DNA of 64,000 nt from a virus. The translations under genes were made by a program, and so were the position numbers. The stretch is from the IMG/VR virus record IMGVR_UViG_3300035181_001045, positions 124,001 to 188,000 of that record, one strand, 5' to 3'. Shown one piece after another: positions 31,533-38,618 of the stretch. Position 1 is the stretch's first letter, and every line of letters begins with the position of its first letter. A model generated the notes under the pieces. That model had not been told where the DNA came from. It searched no databases and saw only the letters and a program-made list of their open reading frames with translations.

Positions 31533-33020
31533 ATGGCCTTCCTACGCTACGCAAACGCAGCCATCGTCAAGCCGGACATCAAGTTCGCGGGCTGGGATGA
31601 AGTCAAGAGCAAGAGTCAGATGAAGGGGAACCCCTTCGCTGATCGTGCCGCTGCCAAGGTCGTCTTCCAGAAGTATGACCCTTCGAGCTTCATGCTCTCC
31701 CACTGTACGATCATCGCCTCGGTCGACACGGAAGAGAGCCCGGCAGAGCTTGGGGAACAGGTTGTCGCGGGCTTCCCGATCACCCGCAAGTACAAGGACT
31801 GGCTGATCGCCCCCAAGACGTCGAAGTACATCAACAACAACCACGATGCCTGGGAGCGGAAGCTCCTTCTGTCGTGCTTCCGTACGTTCATTGGCGGGGA
31901 GAACTACGTCGAGCACATTCAGATCCCAGAGATGTCTCGCGGGAAGATCATCGACGCTGCGGCTCGGGATATCGGGGACTCCATCTATGTGGACATCCTC
32001 GTGGCCACGGATCGGAAGCACCGCCCCCTCATCTCGGCCATCACGAGCGGCCAGCTTCAGACCCTCTCGATGGGGTGCCAGGTCGAGTTCACCGTCTGCA
32101 CGAAGTGCGGCAACGTCGCCTACGACGAGACGCAGCTCTGTCCCGACATTCGCTACGCCAAGGGCAACGAGTGGGTTGACGACTTCGGCAACAAACGTCG
32201 GATCGCAGAGCTGTGCGGGCACATCGCAGACGAGCCCGGGAGTGTCAAATTCATCGAGGCGAGCTGGGTTGCAAACCCAGCTTTCACGGGCGCCGTCCTT
32301 CGCAGCATCCTATCCCCCGAAGAGATTGCCACTTATGGGGGTCAGATTCAGGCGGCATTCGCTGGGGGTACTCGGGTGGCAAATCCGGATCTCTTCCAGA
32401 AGGCTGCCTACAGCCTCATTCGGAAAGCTCAATTTGGGGGTGACGATTCTCAGGAAAAGGAGGATGTCACCAAGCCTCCCACTCCCGCCCCCAAGGCCCC
32501 GGAGAAGGCTCCCTTCGACAAGGCCGTCGATGACCTTGCCGCAACTCTCCAGGAGAAGGCTCTGGAGAAGGTGCGTGGGGATATGGCCAAGAGCGATTCC
32601 CCGATTGGGGACGCGAACGACAACGATACCCTCATCAAGTCCGCTCTCCGGAATCCCGTCTGGAAAGAGGTGGCTCGTTCCTTGGTGGCGACTGTTGGGG
32701 GTGGTAGGTCTGCACGGCAAACCCTTTTGGGTCTCATCCTCCTCAAGACGGGTGGTTGGGGTGCTGTGCAAGCTTCAAAAAGGCTCAGCGGACGTGAAAT
32801 CCTGGCTGTTTCCCGCATTGTGGACCTCGCAAGCAAGCGAACCATGATGGCAGGGGAAGGCCGGATCTATCGGGCCGTGGTCGCGGTTGGGGGGACGTCC
32901 CGCTACCGTGATGTCACGCAATACATGACGGCTTGCTGTCATGCCCTCGGACGTGAGCCCTCCGAGGACGAGAAGAAGGCACTCTTGGTCAAGGGTCAAC
33001 TCTTCTCGTTGGGTGCGTGA
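31533..33020 (+). CDS. Prohead maturation protease candidate
   Basis: 495 residues. The N-terminal 260 residues match the layout of myovirus prohead serine proteases with a zinc insertion: YINNNHDAWER (candidate catalytic His), IYVDILVATDRKH, TLSMGC (candidate catalytic Ser), then CTKCGNVAYDETQLCPDI and ELCGH with a four-cysteine-type zinc site, and EASWVANPAFTGAVLR. The C-terminal half is Pro/Lys-rich then helical. These proteases cleave scaffold and capsid protein during head maturation. It sits between portal and scaffold/capsid genes. The family call is from motif pattern, not a search. Confidence 0.65.
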   Translation: MAFLRYANAAIVKPDIKFAGWDEVKSKSQMKGNPFADRAAAKVVFQKYDPSSFMLSHCTIIASVDTEESPAELGEQVVAGFPITRKYKDWLIAPKTSKYINNNHDAWERKLLLSCFRTFIGGENYVEHIQIPEMSRGKIIDAAARDIGDSIYVDILVATDRKHRPLISAITSGQLQTLSMGCQVEFTVCTKCGNVAYDETQLCPDIRYAKGNEWVDDFGNKRRIAELCGHIADEPGSVKFIEASWVANPAFTGAVLRSILSPEEIATYGGQIQAAFAGGTRVANPDLFQKAAYSLIRKAQFGGDDSQEKEDVTKPPTPAPKAPEKAPFDKAVDDLAATLQEKALEKVRGDMAKSDSPIGDANDNDTLIKSALRNPVWKEVARSLVATVGGGRSARQTLLGLILLKTGGWGAVQASKRLSGREILAVSRIVDLASKRTMMAGEGRIYRAVVAVGGTSRYRDVTQYMTACCHALGREPSEDEKKALLVKGQLFSLGA

Positions 33021-33109
33021 TTCTGTTTATATTTCGTCAGCCTACGTAAAACACGGTCGAGAACTTCTTCTCATCGTCTTCGGAGGCTGTCCCGATAGGG
33101 AGTCAAGAC

Positions 33110-34366
33110 ATGCGTACACGCACCACCTGGAACCGAGATCAGATCAAGCAGGGGTCGTCGCGGACGGCAGAGGACCCCCGGTCCATGAATCAGGACCACC
33201 TCAGCCAACAGCCTTCGGCGGACAAGTACACCAACGGAGATCCGTCTTCGTGGGCGGAGGACATTCACTCCCCCAATGAGTGGGAGAAGGAGTACTCGGG
33301 TGGGCAGACCAAGCGTGACGAGATCGGCATGCCGGAGAAGCGCCCCGAAACCTACAACCACCCTGAGAAGACGGCTGCGTCTGAAAAGTTCTACATGAAG
33401 AAGGCAGATTTCACCGTCAAGCTCGCTCGAATGATGCTCGGCAACACGGCTCCCGAGTTGGCCATCGAGGATCAGGCGGTCAATCTGATGCATGTGCCGG
33501 ACGCGGCCCTCATCGCGACCTACGCCAGCCTCTCTGAGCGTCTCGCTCAGCAGGGTCAGTCGCAGGACGATCAGGACAAGGAGAAGGCTCAGCAGAAGCA
33601 GGCTGCCCTTCAGCTCCGCGCTCAGAAGGCCTTCCAGGCTGGCGACCTCGCTGGAGCCAAGCTGGCTCTCGATGAGGCCCTCGCCATGCCGGCTCCTGTC
33701 GACATGGCGAGGGCCTCATCGACCAGTGTCGCTGCGCCCGCGGCCACGCAGACCACCCAGGCTCCCGCGATGTCTCCGGACATCATGCAGGTTGTCCAGG
33801 CGGCTGTCACCGCTGCTCTCAAGCAGGCGGGTGTCCTTCGCGCGAACGATCAGCAGATGCCGCAGCAGCAACAGGCTCAGCAGCAGATGCCCCAGATGCA
33901 GCAGTCGCAGCAGATGCCGCAACAGCAGCAGGTCTCGCAACAGCAGATGCCGATGCAACAGCAGTCGGATGACGCTCTCCTCGACGACCTCATGGGCGGC
34001 GGGATGGGCGGCGGCGACATGTCTGAATCGGACATTGAGCTGGACGCTCCTCCGATGGACCTCGGCGATGGCGGGGAGATGCAGCTCGGTCCGGAGGACG
34101 ACGTCCTCAAGACCCTCTTCGCAACTCAGGAGTCGCAGGACGCGGAGCAGGCTCAGCAGGCTCAGCAGGGCGCGCAACAGCAGAAGCAGGCTGGCATGGG
34201 CCGCACGGCTTCGACTCGCACGGTCGGGACTCGTCCCACGGGCGGTGTCTCGCGGGTCGGCGGCGGGGTGGCTGGCTCGGGCAATCGCTCTGGCAACGAC
34301 ATCGACAAGCTCTCGGCCCTCTGGCCCTCGGCTCCCGATGTTCGCGACGCCTTCAACATGAAGTGA
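33110..34366 (+). CDS. Gln-rich scaffold/prohead-core candidate
   Basis: 418 residues with an AGGGAG site. N-terminus charged and disordered; residues 95-145 helical (ADFTVKLARMMLGNTAPELAIEDQAVNLM). From 150 it is very rich in Gln, Ala and Met (long QQQ-M repeats near 245-290), then acidic (SESDIELDAPPMDLGD). Such low-complexity helical proteins directly upstream of the capsid gene are usually scaffolds. Codons are strongly biased. It contains a 20-bp perfect inverted repeat. The 33021-33109 gap holds a TTTATATTT stretch that could be a promoter element but nothing definite. Confidence 0.55.
   Translation: MRTRTTWNRDQIKQGSSRTAEDPRSMNQDHLSQQPSADKYTNGDPSSWAEDIHSPNEWEKEYSGGQTKRDEIGMPEKRPETYNHPEKTAASEKFYMKKADFTVKLARMMLGNTAPELAIEDQAVNLMHVPDAALIATYASLSERLAQQGQSQDDQDKEKAQQKQAALQLRAQKAFQAGDLAGAKLALDEALAMPAPVDMARASSTSVAAPAATQTTQAPAMSPDIMQVVQAAVTAALKQAGVLRANDQQMPQQQQAQQQMPQMQQSQQMPQQQQVSQQQMPMQQQSDDALLDDLMGGGMGGGDMSESDIELDAPPMDLGDGGEMQLGPEDDVLKTLFATQESQDAEQAQQAQQGAQQQKQAGMGRTASTRTVGTRPTGGVSRVGGGVAGSGNRSGNDIDKLSALWPSAPDVRDAFNMK
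33669..33722. repeat. 20-bp perfect inverted repeat inside coding sequence
   Basis: Bases 33669-33688 (TCGATGAGGCCC...) pair perfectly with 33703-33722 (...GGGCCTCATCGA) around a 14-base loop. In the protein this region reads A-L-D-E-A-L-A-M then D-M-A-R-A-S-S. No T run follows. Confidence 0.9.
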
Positions 34367-34462
34367 ACCAGCCGTCCGAAAGGACCTCTGGTACGCCCTC
34401 ACGGGCGGGATCGAATCGAATTAACACCCGAAATCACGCCACGCTAAGGGAGTAGATACAAA

Positions 34463-35092
34463 ATGAGTTCCTTCGCCATCGGCGGACAGTCTTCGGGTGA
34501 CTTCAAGGAGACCGCGTCACGGGTCCAGCTTCTCAACATCGTCACGCGCAATGCCGTGGGTGTTCTGACGCCGGATTCGTTCACACAGGCCAATCCCCCC
34601 GTCGTCACCACGCAGAAGTCCGCCACCCTCTCGAACATCAGCAAGCTCGGAGTGCTTGGCGGATCCATCGCCTTCACTCGCTACGACTACGGCAATGGGT
34701 TCCACGGTGGGCCTGTCAAGGTCTCGGCTGCCTACGACGCCAAGATCAAGCCGCTGGGCATCTACCTGAACGACAGCCTCGGGAACGCCTTCGAGAACAC
34801 CCCTGGTGTCGCCTCGAACCGTGGGCCCTACGCCTGTGGCTCGGGCACCACGGCGGGTCTCTCGATCTACGAGACGAAGACCCAGATCAGCTCTCCCGGG
34901 ACCGCGGTCGTCTACGCGGCTGGGGATGCGGTCTACGCTTCGGTCAACGGACTCGTCACCAACGTCCTCGCGGACGCCTACGAGTACAACGTCTCGGGGC
35001 AGAACAGCCTGCCTTTCGTGACCCTGATCGGCATCGTGAAGGTGGCTCCGGACGCCAACTCGTCGCTCCTCGTGATCGACCTGCGGGTCTGA
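34463..35092 (+). CDS. Capsid decoration / head accessory candidate
   Basis: 209 residues, preceded by a strong AAGGGAG site. Beta-rich, no cysteine in the N-terminal half, with segments such as GVLGGSIAFTRYDYGNGFHGG and AVVYAAGDAVYASVNG typical of small head decoration or fibre-like proteins. Codon use is among the most biased in the window, suggesting high copy. It lies between scaffold and major capsid genes, the usual place of a decoration protein. Its leader (34367-34462) contains small hairpins GTCC-GAAA-GGAC and GCCC-TCAC-GGGC. Confidence 0.55.
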   Translation: MSSFAIGGQSSGDFKETASRVQLLNIVTRNAVGVLTPDSFTQANPPVVTTQKSATLSNISKLGVLGGSIAFTRYDYGNGFHGGPVKVSAAYDAKIKPLGIYLNDSLGNAFENTPGVASNRGPYACGSGTTAGLSIYETKTQISSPGTAVVYAAGDAVYASVNGLVTNVLADAYEYNVSGQNSLPFVTLIGIVKVAPDANSSLLVIDLRV

Positions 35093-35129
35093 TCAAACAC
35101 CGGACTTCTGAGGAGCAAAAGAGGACGAC

Positions 35130-36011
35130 ATGAACAACCAGGTTTCCAACGAGCTGAAGCAGCAAATCATCAGCGAGTACATCAAGACGGCCGCCGGCCG
35201 TGCAAAGCTCGCTGCATCGATGATCCAGCCCCTTCGGCTGCGTCGTGACTACACCGCGGTCGGTCGCAAGACCTTCCTCGTCGAGCAGCTACCGGATGGA
35301 GCGCTGCCCATCTACGACAAGGATCCCGACGTCACGGCCTTCGTGGTCGGCGAAGAGGGTCAGAACATCCTCGCGATCCAGAAGCCGCGTCGGGTCATCT
35401 TCCCGCTGTTCGAGATCGCCTCGAACCCCGAGATCCCGCTCACGCAGATCAAGGAGCGTCGCTTCGACCTCATCGAGCGTTCGCAGGACCTCGCGAAGGC
35501 CCAGATCCAGGCCGCGGAAGACGAGCGCGTCTTCACGGTTCTCGACTCGATCGCCGTCTCCGGCTTCGACACCCTCCCCGGGCAGTCGAACCCTGACGTC
35601 GCGGTGGTGGCTCCCATCTCTCCGGCCGTCCTCGCGGACGCGTTCGCCGAGATCGAGCGTCACGACCTCCGGGTTGCCCGGATCTACATGAACGCGGTCG
35701 ACTACGCGGACATCCGCAAGTTCGGCCGTGACATCCTGGACATCGAGAGCCAGGCCACCCTCCTCAAGACCGGCCTCCAGGCCGTCCTCTGGGGCGCGCA
35801 GATCATCACGTCGAGGCTCGTCCCCGTCGGGTTCGTCTACATCTGCGCGGAACCCGAGAACTTCGGTCGCTTCCCGGTCCGCACGGAGCTGACGGTCCTC
35901 TCGGCCGACGATCCCAAGGCACGCACGATCGGCTTCTCGTGCTTCGAGAACGTGGGCATCGGCGCCTTCAACCCGAAGGCTCTCACCCGCGTCGTGGTTC
36001 AGCGCTTCTAG
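35130..36011 (+). CDS. Major capsid protein (HK97-fold type)
   Basis: 293 residues with GAGGAGC and AGAGGA sites upstream. N-arm: ELKQQIISEYIKTAAGRAKLAA; E-loop region with KRRFDLIERSQDLAKAQIQ-type helix; P-domain/A-domain motifs ARIYMNAVDYADIRKFGRD, ESQATLLKTGLQAVLWGAQ, PVGFVYICAEPENFGRFPVR and a final SCFENVGIGAFNP. These segments match those of major capsid proteins of many myoviruses. The most extreme codon bias of the window and a downstream terminator agree with very high expression. Fragments similar to its N-arm and its C-terminal segment occur in other genes (36100 and 49875). Confidence 0.8.
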   Translation: MNNQVSNELKQQIISEYIKTAAGRAKLAASMIQPLRLRRDYTAVGRKTFLVEQLPDGALPIYDKDPDVTAFVVGEEGQNILAIQKPRRVIFPLFEIASNPEIPLTQIKERRFDLIERSQDLAKAQIQAAEDERVFTVLDSIAVSGFDTLPGQSNPDVAVVAPISPAVLADAFAEIERHDLRVARIYMNAVDYADIRKFGRDILDIESQATLLKTGLQAVLWGAQIITSRLVPVGFVYICAEPENFGRFPVRTELTVLSADDPKARTIGFSCFENVGIGAFNPKALTRVVVQRF

Positions 36012-36042
36012 TCGCTGAGCTGGCCTGAAAGGGCCTGAAAAG

Positions 36043-36079
36043 AAAAGGCCCTGCTCGGGAAACCGGGTGGAGCCTTTTT
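36043..36079 (+). terminator. Intrinsic terminator after major capsid gene
   Basis: AAAAGGC (36043-36049) pairs with GCCTTTT (36072-36078) with a CGG/CCG inner pairing around a GAAA loop, and the stem runs into TTTTT. It lies 31 bases after the capsid stop. Confidence 0.75.
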
Positions 36080-36087
36080 CTTTGGTG

Positions 36088-36108
36088 TATATTCGGGCCA
36101 TGCCCGAA
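36088..36108 (+). promoter_or_regulatory. Possible -10 element and start-codon hairpin of the 36100 gene
   Basis: TATATT (36088-36093) lies seven bases before ATG 36100, just after a terminator, which would suit a leaderless or very short leader transcript. TTCGGGC (36092-36098) pairs with GCCCGAA (36102-36108), placing the start codon at the CAT loop. No clear -35 box is visible. Confidence 0.35.
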
Positions 36109-36414
36109 CAAGACCTCTCAGCTCTCAAAGAGCAAATCTTCCAGGTGTACACCCGCACTCCGGAAGGAAGGAGCAAGCTCAGCAACGCCTTCCTCTACCC
36201 CACTCGACAGAGGTTGGAGTTCCGAGAGATGAATACCAGGATGCTGGATCTCAGCATGTCCCTCGAAGGGACGGACATGGACATCGCTCTTGGGGAGAGG
36301 ATTCTAGCGACCGTCCCCGAAGAGGAACGGTCAGCCGACGAAGTCTTCTCCAAGCTCCAGTCGCTTCTTGATGAGCTTCGCCGGCTGAAGGCACACTTGC
36401 AGACCTTGGCCTGA
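36100..36414 (+). CDS. Small protein resembling the N-arm of the major capsid protein
   Basis: 104 residues from ATG 36100. Residues 8-40 (ALKEQIFQVYTRTPEGRSKL, then R-Q-R-L-E-F-R) align by eye with the capsid N-terminus (ELKQQIISEYIKTAAGRAKL, then R-L-R-R-D-Y): shared LKxQI, Y, T, GRxKL and spaced arginines. The rest is helical and acidic (SADEVFSKLQSLLDELRRLKAHLQ). It follows the capsid gene across a terminator. It may be a capsid paralog fragment that regulates or caps assembly. It ends one base before a convergent minus-strand gene. Confidence 0.55.
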   Translation: MPEQDLSALKEQIFQVYTRTPEGRSKLSNAFLYPTRQRLEFREMNTRMLDLSMSLEGTDMDIALGERILATVPEEERSADEVFSKLQSLLDELRRLKAHLQTLA

Positions 36415-36415
36415 G

Positions 36416-36694
36416 CTACTCCAAGAGTTCGAGCTGCTCCGGTCCGTCGTCGATGACGGCGTCCTTCTTCGAGCCCTTGCCCTTCTTGAACTTCACGGGT
36501 TTCTGACGCTGCTCTTCGATGAAGGAGCGGATCACCGTGATGCAGTCTTCCTTCGCAATCCCAGATCGCATGCACGCGTAGAGCGTGATCTTCCAGTTGC
36601 CTGGGACCACCTTGGCAACTGCTCGTCCCAGCTCGCGCAGATCCTCGATCCCCTCGGCTCGCTTCTTCTGCATGATGGTGAGGAGGCTGTCCAT
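36416..36694 (-). CDS. Minus-strand small hypothetical protein
   Basis: 92 residues starting at 36694 on the minus strand with a GTAGGAAGACC site before its ATG. Helical start (LLTIMQKKRAEGIEDLRELGRAVAKVV), then a basic KFKKGKGSKK stretch and an acidic end. No family recognised. It is the last of three minus-strand genes interrupting the late plus-strand genes and converges on the 36100 gene. Confidence 0.6.
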   Translation of the reverse strand: MDSLLTIMQKKRAEGIEDLRELGRAVAKVVPGNWKITLYACMRSGIAKEDCITVIRSFIEEQRQKPVKFKKGKGSKKDAVIDDGPEQLELLE

Positions 36695-36701
36695 GGTCTT
36701 C

Positions 36702-36902
36702 CTACGCTTGAAGCACTGCCTGGAAGTCTTTCTCCAGACTGATGGTGTCGATCGGTCCCGTCGAGGTCTTGATGTACTTCAGACAGATGAGCAAGAGTTC
36801 GAGGGTGGTGGCCACGCCGTCGATCGCAGGGGCTTGATCTCCTTGACCAAGGCAATCGAGCTGAGCTTGAGCAACTTCTTGAACTGTATCGAGAGCGTCC
36901 AT
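36702..36902 (-). CDS. Minus-strand small hypothetical protein
   Basis: 66 residues beginning at 36902 with GAGGTGAG upstream of ATG. Predicted all-helical (TVQEVAQAQLDCLGQGDQAP; TTLELLLICLKYIKTSTG) with two cysteines. It is followed seven bases later by the next minus-strand gene. Unknown function. Confidence 0.5.
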   Translation of the reverse strand: MDALDTVQEVAQAQLDCLGQGDQAPAIDGVATTLELLLICLKYIKTSTGPIDTISLEKDFQAVLQA

Positions 36903-36932
36903 CTCACCTCTACAGAGCGAAGGGGTTGAGGA

Positions 36933-37289
36933 TCAACCGACCGCTTCCGGGATGTCGTTCATGTCGGCCCACGTCCAGTAGCCCCCAGCGCCGGCCCACT
37001 GCACGGTGGGGTTCACCACCATAGCCTCGGGATCCCCGGGGTGCCTTTGCTCTCGGCTCCAGCCGTTGGTAATGGAGTGGATCCGGACCTTGTAGGTCCG
37101 ACCGGCTGGTCCGTGTTTCCCTGGACCAGTAGAGCCCAGCAGGGTGCCCTTGGGGATGGTCACCCATTGCCCTTTGCACACCTGGAAGGAGGTGGGGTCG
37201 CAATAGCCAACGAACTTTTTGGGGGTAGTCACGCCTCTACCTACACCTCGACCAGCTCCAAGATCAACCTCTCGGACGCGGTAGTACAC
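36933..37289 (-). CDS. Minus-strand hypothetical protein
   Basis: Up to 118 residues from GTG at 37289; a GTG coding V-T-T-P-K-K about 20 codons in, with GTAGAGGC upstream, may be the real start. Beta-rich (FVGYCDPTSFQVCKGQWVTIPKGTLLGSTGPG; TYKVRIHSITNGW) with two cysteines. First gene of the minus-strand cassette, transcribed away from the 37342 gene. Unrecognised. Confidence 0.5.
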   Translation of the reverse strand: MYYRVREVDLGAGRGVGRGVTTPKKFVGYCDPTSFQVCKGQWVTIPKGTLLGSTGPGKHGPAGRTYKVRIHSITNGWSREQRHPGDPEAMVVNPTVQWAGAGGYWTWADMNDIPEAVG

Positions 37290-37341
37290 TTATCCGTTTG
37301 CTCTTGATGGGGACCTACATCTTCTTCAGGAGAGCGGACAC
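37290..37341. promoter_or_regulatory. Divergent intergenic region
   Basis: Only 52 bases separate minus-strand and plus-strand genes, so promoters for both should lie here or overlap the coding ends. A CAGGAGAG ribosome-binding site serves the plus gene. No convincing -35/-10 pair was found for either strand. Confidence 0.3.
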
Positions 37342-38571
37342 ATGGCATCGGAACAGATTGCATTTCGGCACGGCGAACTCCAGCACTTCATCACGACCCG
37401 GGGCTTCACGCTCGGCAACATCGGCAACGGGCAGCCCTTGACCCTCTCGAAGGGAACGGACGTCCTGTTCGATGGGACCACGGCGGAAGTGAATGGGGGC
37501 CGCTACCCGATGCCGCAGCTCCGAGGGGCATTCAAGGCGGGCTGGCTCATCCGTGCGGCGAGCTACGACGAGTTCGACACGACGTCGGAGCGTCCTCGTT
37601 CGGCGAACATACAGGTCAAGCACGCGGCGGATGGTGGCAACCCCCTACGGCCGAACCAGTCGAACTTCGCACGGGCCACGAGCGAAGATGTCGATGAGCG
37701 TGAGGTGGGGAACGTCACGGCCCACGCGAACTCGATTCGGGATCGCAACAATGGGTATGTCCCCGGCCAGCGGGTGACGGGGCAGGTCATCATCGAGCCG
37801 CAAGACGGCGTCGAGGTTCGCTCTGGTTTCCAGACTCCCTCTGGAGATGAAGCAAACCGGCACGCCCTCAACAGGGCTCACCTCACGGGCAACAACATCG
37901 GTGGTCTTCTGCATCACGCGAACAACGTGGGACAGATCGCTCCGGGAGAGGGTATCTCCGAAGAGGAGTACTTGGCTCGCATGAGTCCTCGACAGAGGGA
38001 TGAGTATCTCGCGCAGATCGAGATGCGTCGTTCGCAGTACGTCTCGGAACCCCGTCCTTCCCAGCCGACGATGCTGGACAACGGCGGTTCGCGTGTCGTG
38101 GGCCGCGTTCAGAACCGTGGGTCGGAGACTCGTGAGGGGATCACCGCCAGCCTCTTCACGGGCGGCGGGACCGAGACGGCTGACATGTCGGGATATGATC
38201 AGGCCCCGGCTCGCTCCTCGGTTCTCACCCAGGATGGGATGACTTTCAGGACCACCAACGGTCCCCGGAAGGATGTCCATTTCTCGGCCGAAGCTTCGGG
38301 AGCCCCCACTCGGGTGGTCGCTTCGCTCAACCCTTCGCCGGCTGTGTCGGTCAAGGAAGCCCCCGCGGCTGTTCGTCGGATGGTTGCCAAGCAGTTCTGC
38401 GCGGACTTCCCCGACAACTACGACTTCACGGTGTCCCCCCGGAAGAAGCTCGCTCGCCTCCAGGCCGACTACGAGGATCGTCACGATGTCCTCAAGGCCG
38501 TCTTCGCAGCCGAGGGCGACGACATGAAGCAGATGCTTCTCTCGGAGTTCCCCCAGGCTTTCGAGGGCTGA
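37342..38571 (+). CDS. Hypothetical structural protein
   Basis: 409 residues with a strong CAGGAGAG site and highly biased codons. N-terminal 80 residues beta-rich (FITTRGFTLGNIGNGQPLTLSKGTDVLFDGT), the middle disordered and Asn/Arg/Gly-rich, and a short helical C-terminal domain (AVRRMVAKQFCADFPDNYDFTV; ARLQADYEDRHDVLKAVF). No known family. Expression signals similar to capsid genes suggest an abundant virion component. Confidence 0.55.
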   Translation: MASEQIAFRHGELQHFITTRGFTLGNIGNGQPLTLSKGTDVLFDGTTAEVNGGRYPMPQLRGAFKAGWLIRAASYDEFDTTSERPRSANIQVKHAADGGNPLRPNQSNFARATSEDVDEREVGNVTAHANSIRDRNNGYVPGQRVTGQVIIEPQDGVEVRSGFQTPSGDEANRHALNRAHLTGNNIGGLLHHANNVGQIAPGEGISEEEYLARMSPRQRDEYLAQIEMRRSQYVSEPRPSQPTMLDNGGSRVVGRVQNRGSETREGITASLFTGGGTETADMSGYDQAPARSSVLTQDGMTFRTTNGPRKDVHFSAEASGAPTRVVASLNPSPAVSVKEAPAAVRRMVAKQFCADFPDNYDFTVSPRKKLARLQADYEDRHDVLKAVFAAEGDDMKQMLLSEFPQAFEG

Positions 38572-38587
38572 AACCATAGTTCTCTTG

Positions 38588-38618
38588 TGAGCCGTCTCCC
38601 GGTGATGGAGATGGCTCA
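38588..38618 (+). promoter_or_regulatory. Hairpin sequestering the ribosome-binding site of the 38618 gene
   Basis: TGAGCC-G-TCTCC (38588-38599) pairs with GGAGA-T-GGCTCA (38607-38618), 11 pairs with one mismatch and a seven-base loop. The GGAG site and the first base of the ATG lie in the 3' arm, so folding should reduce initiation. Confidence 0.6.
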
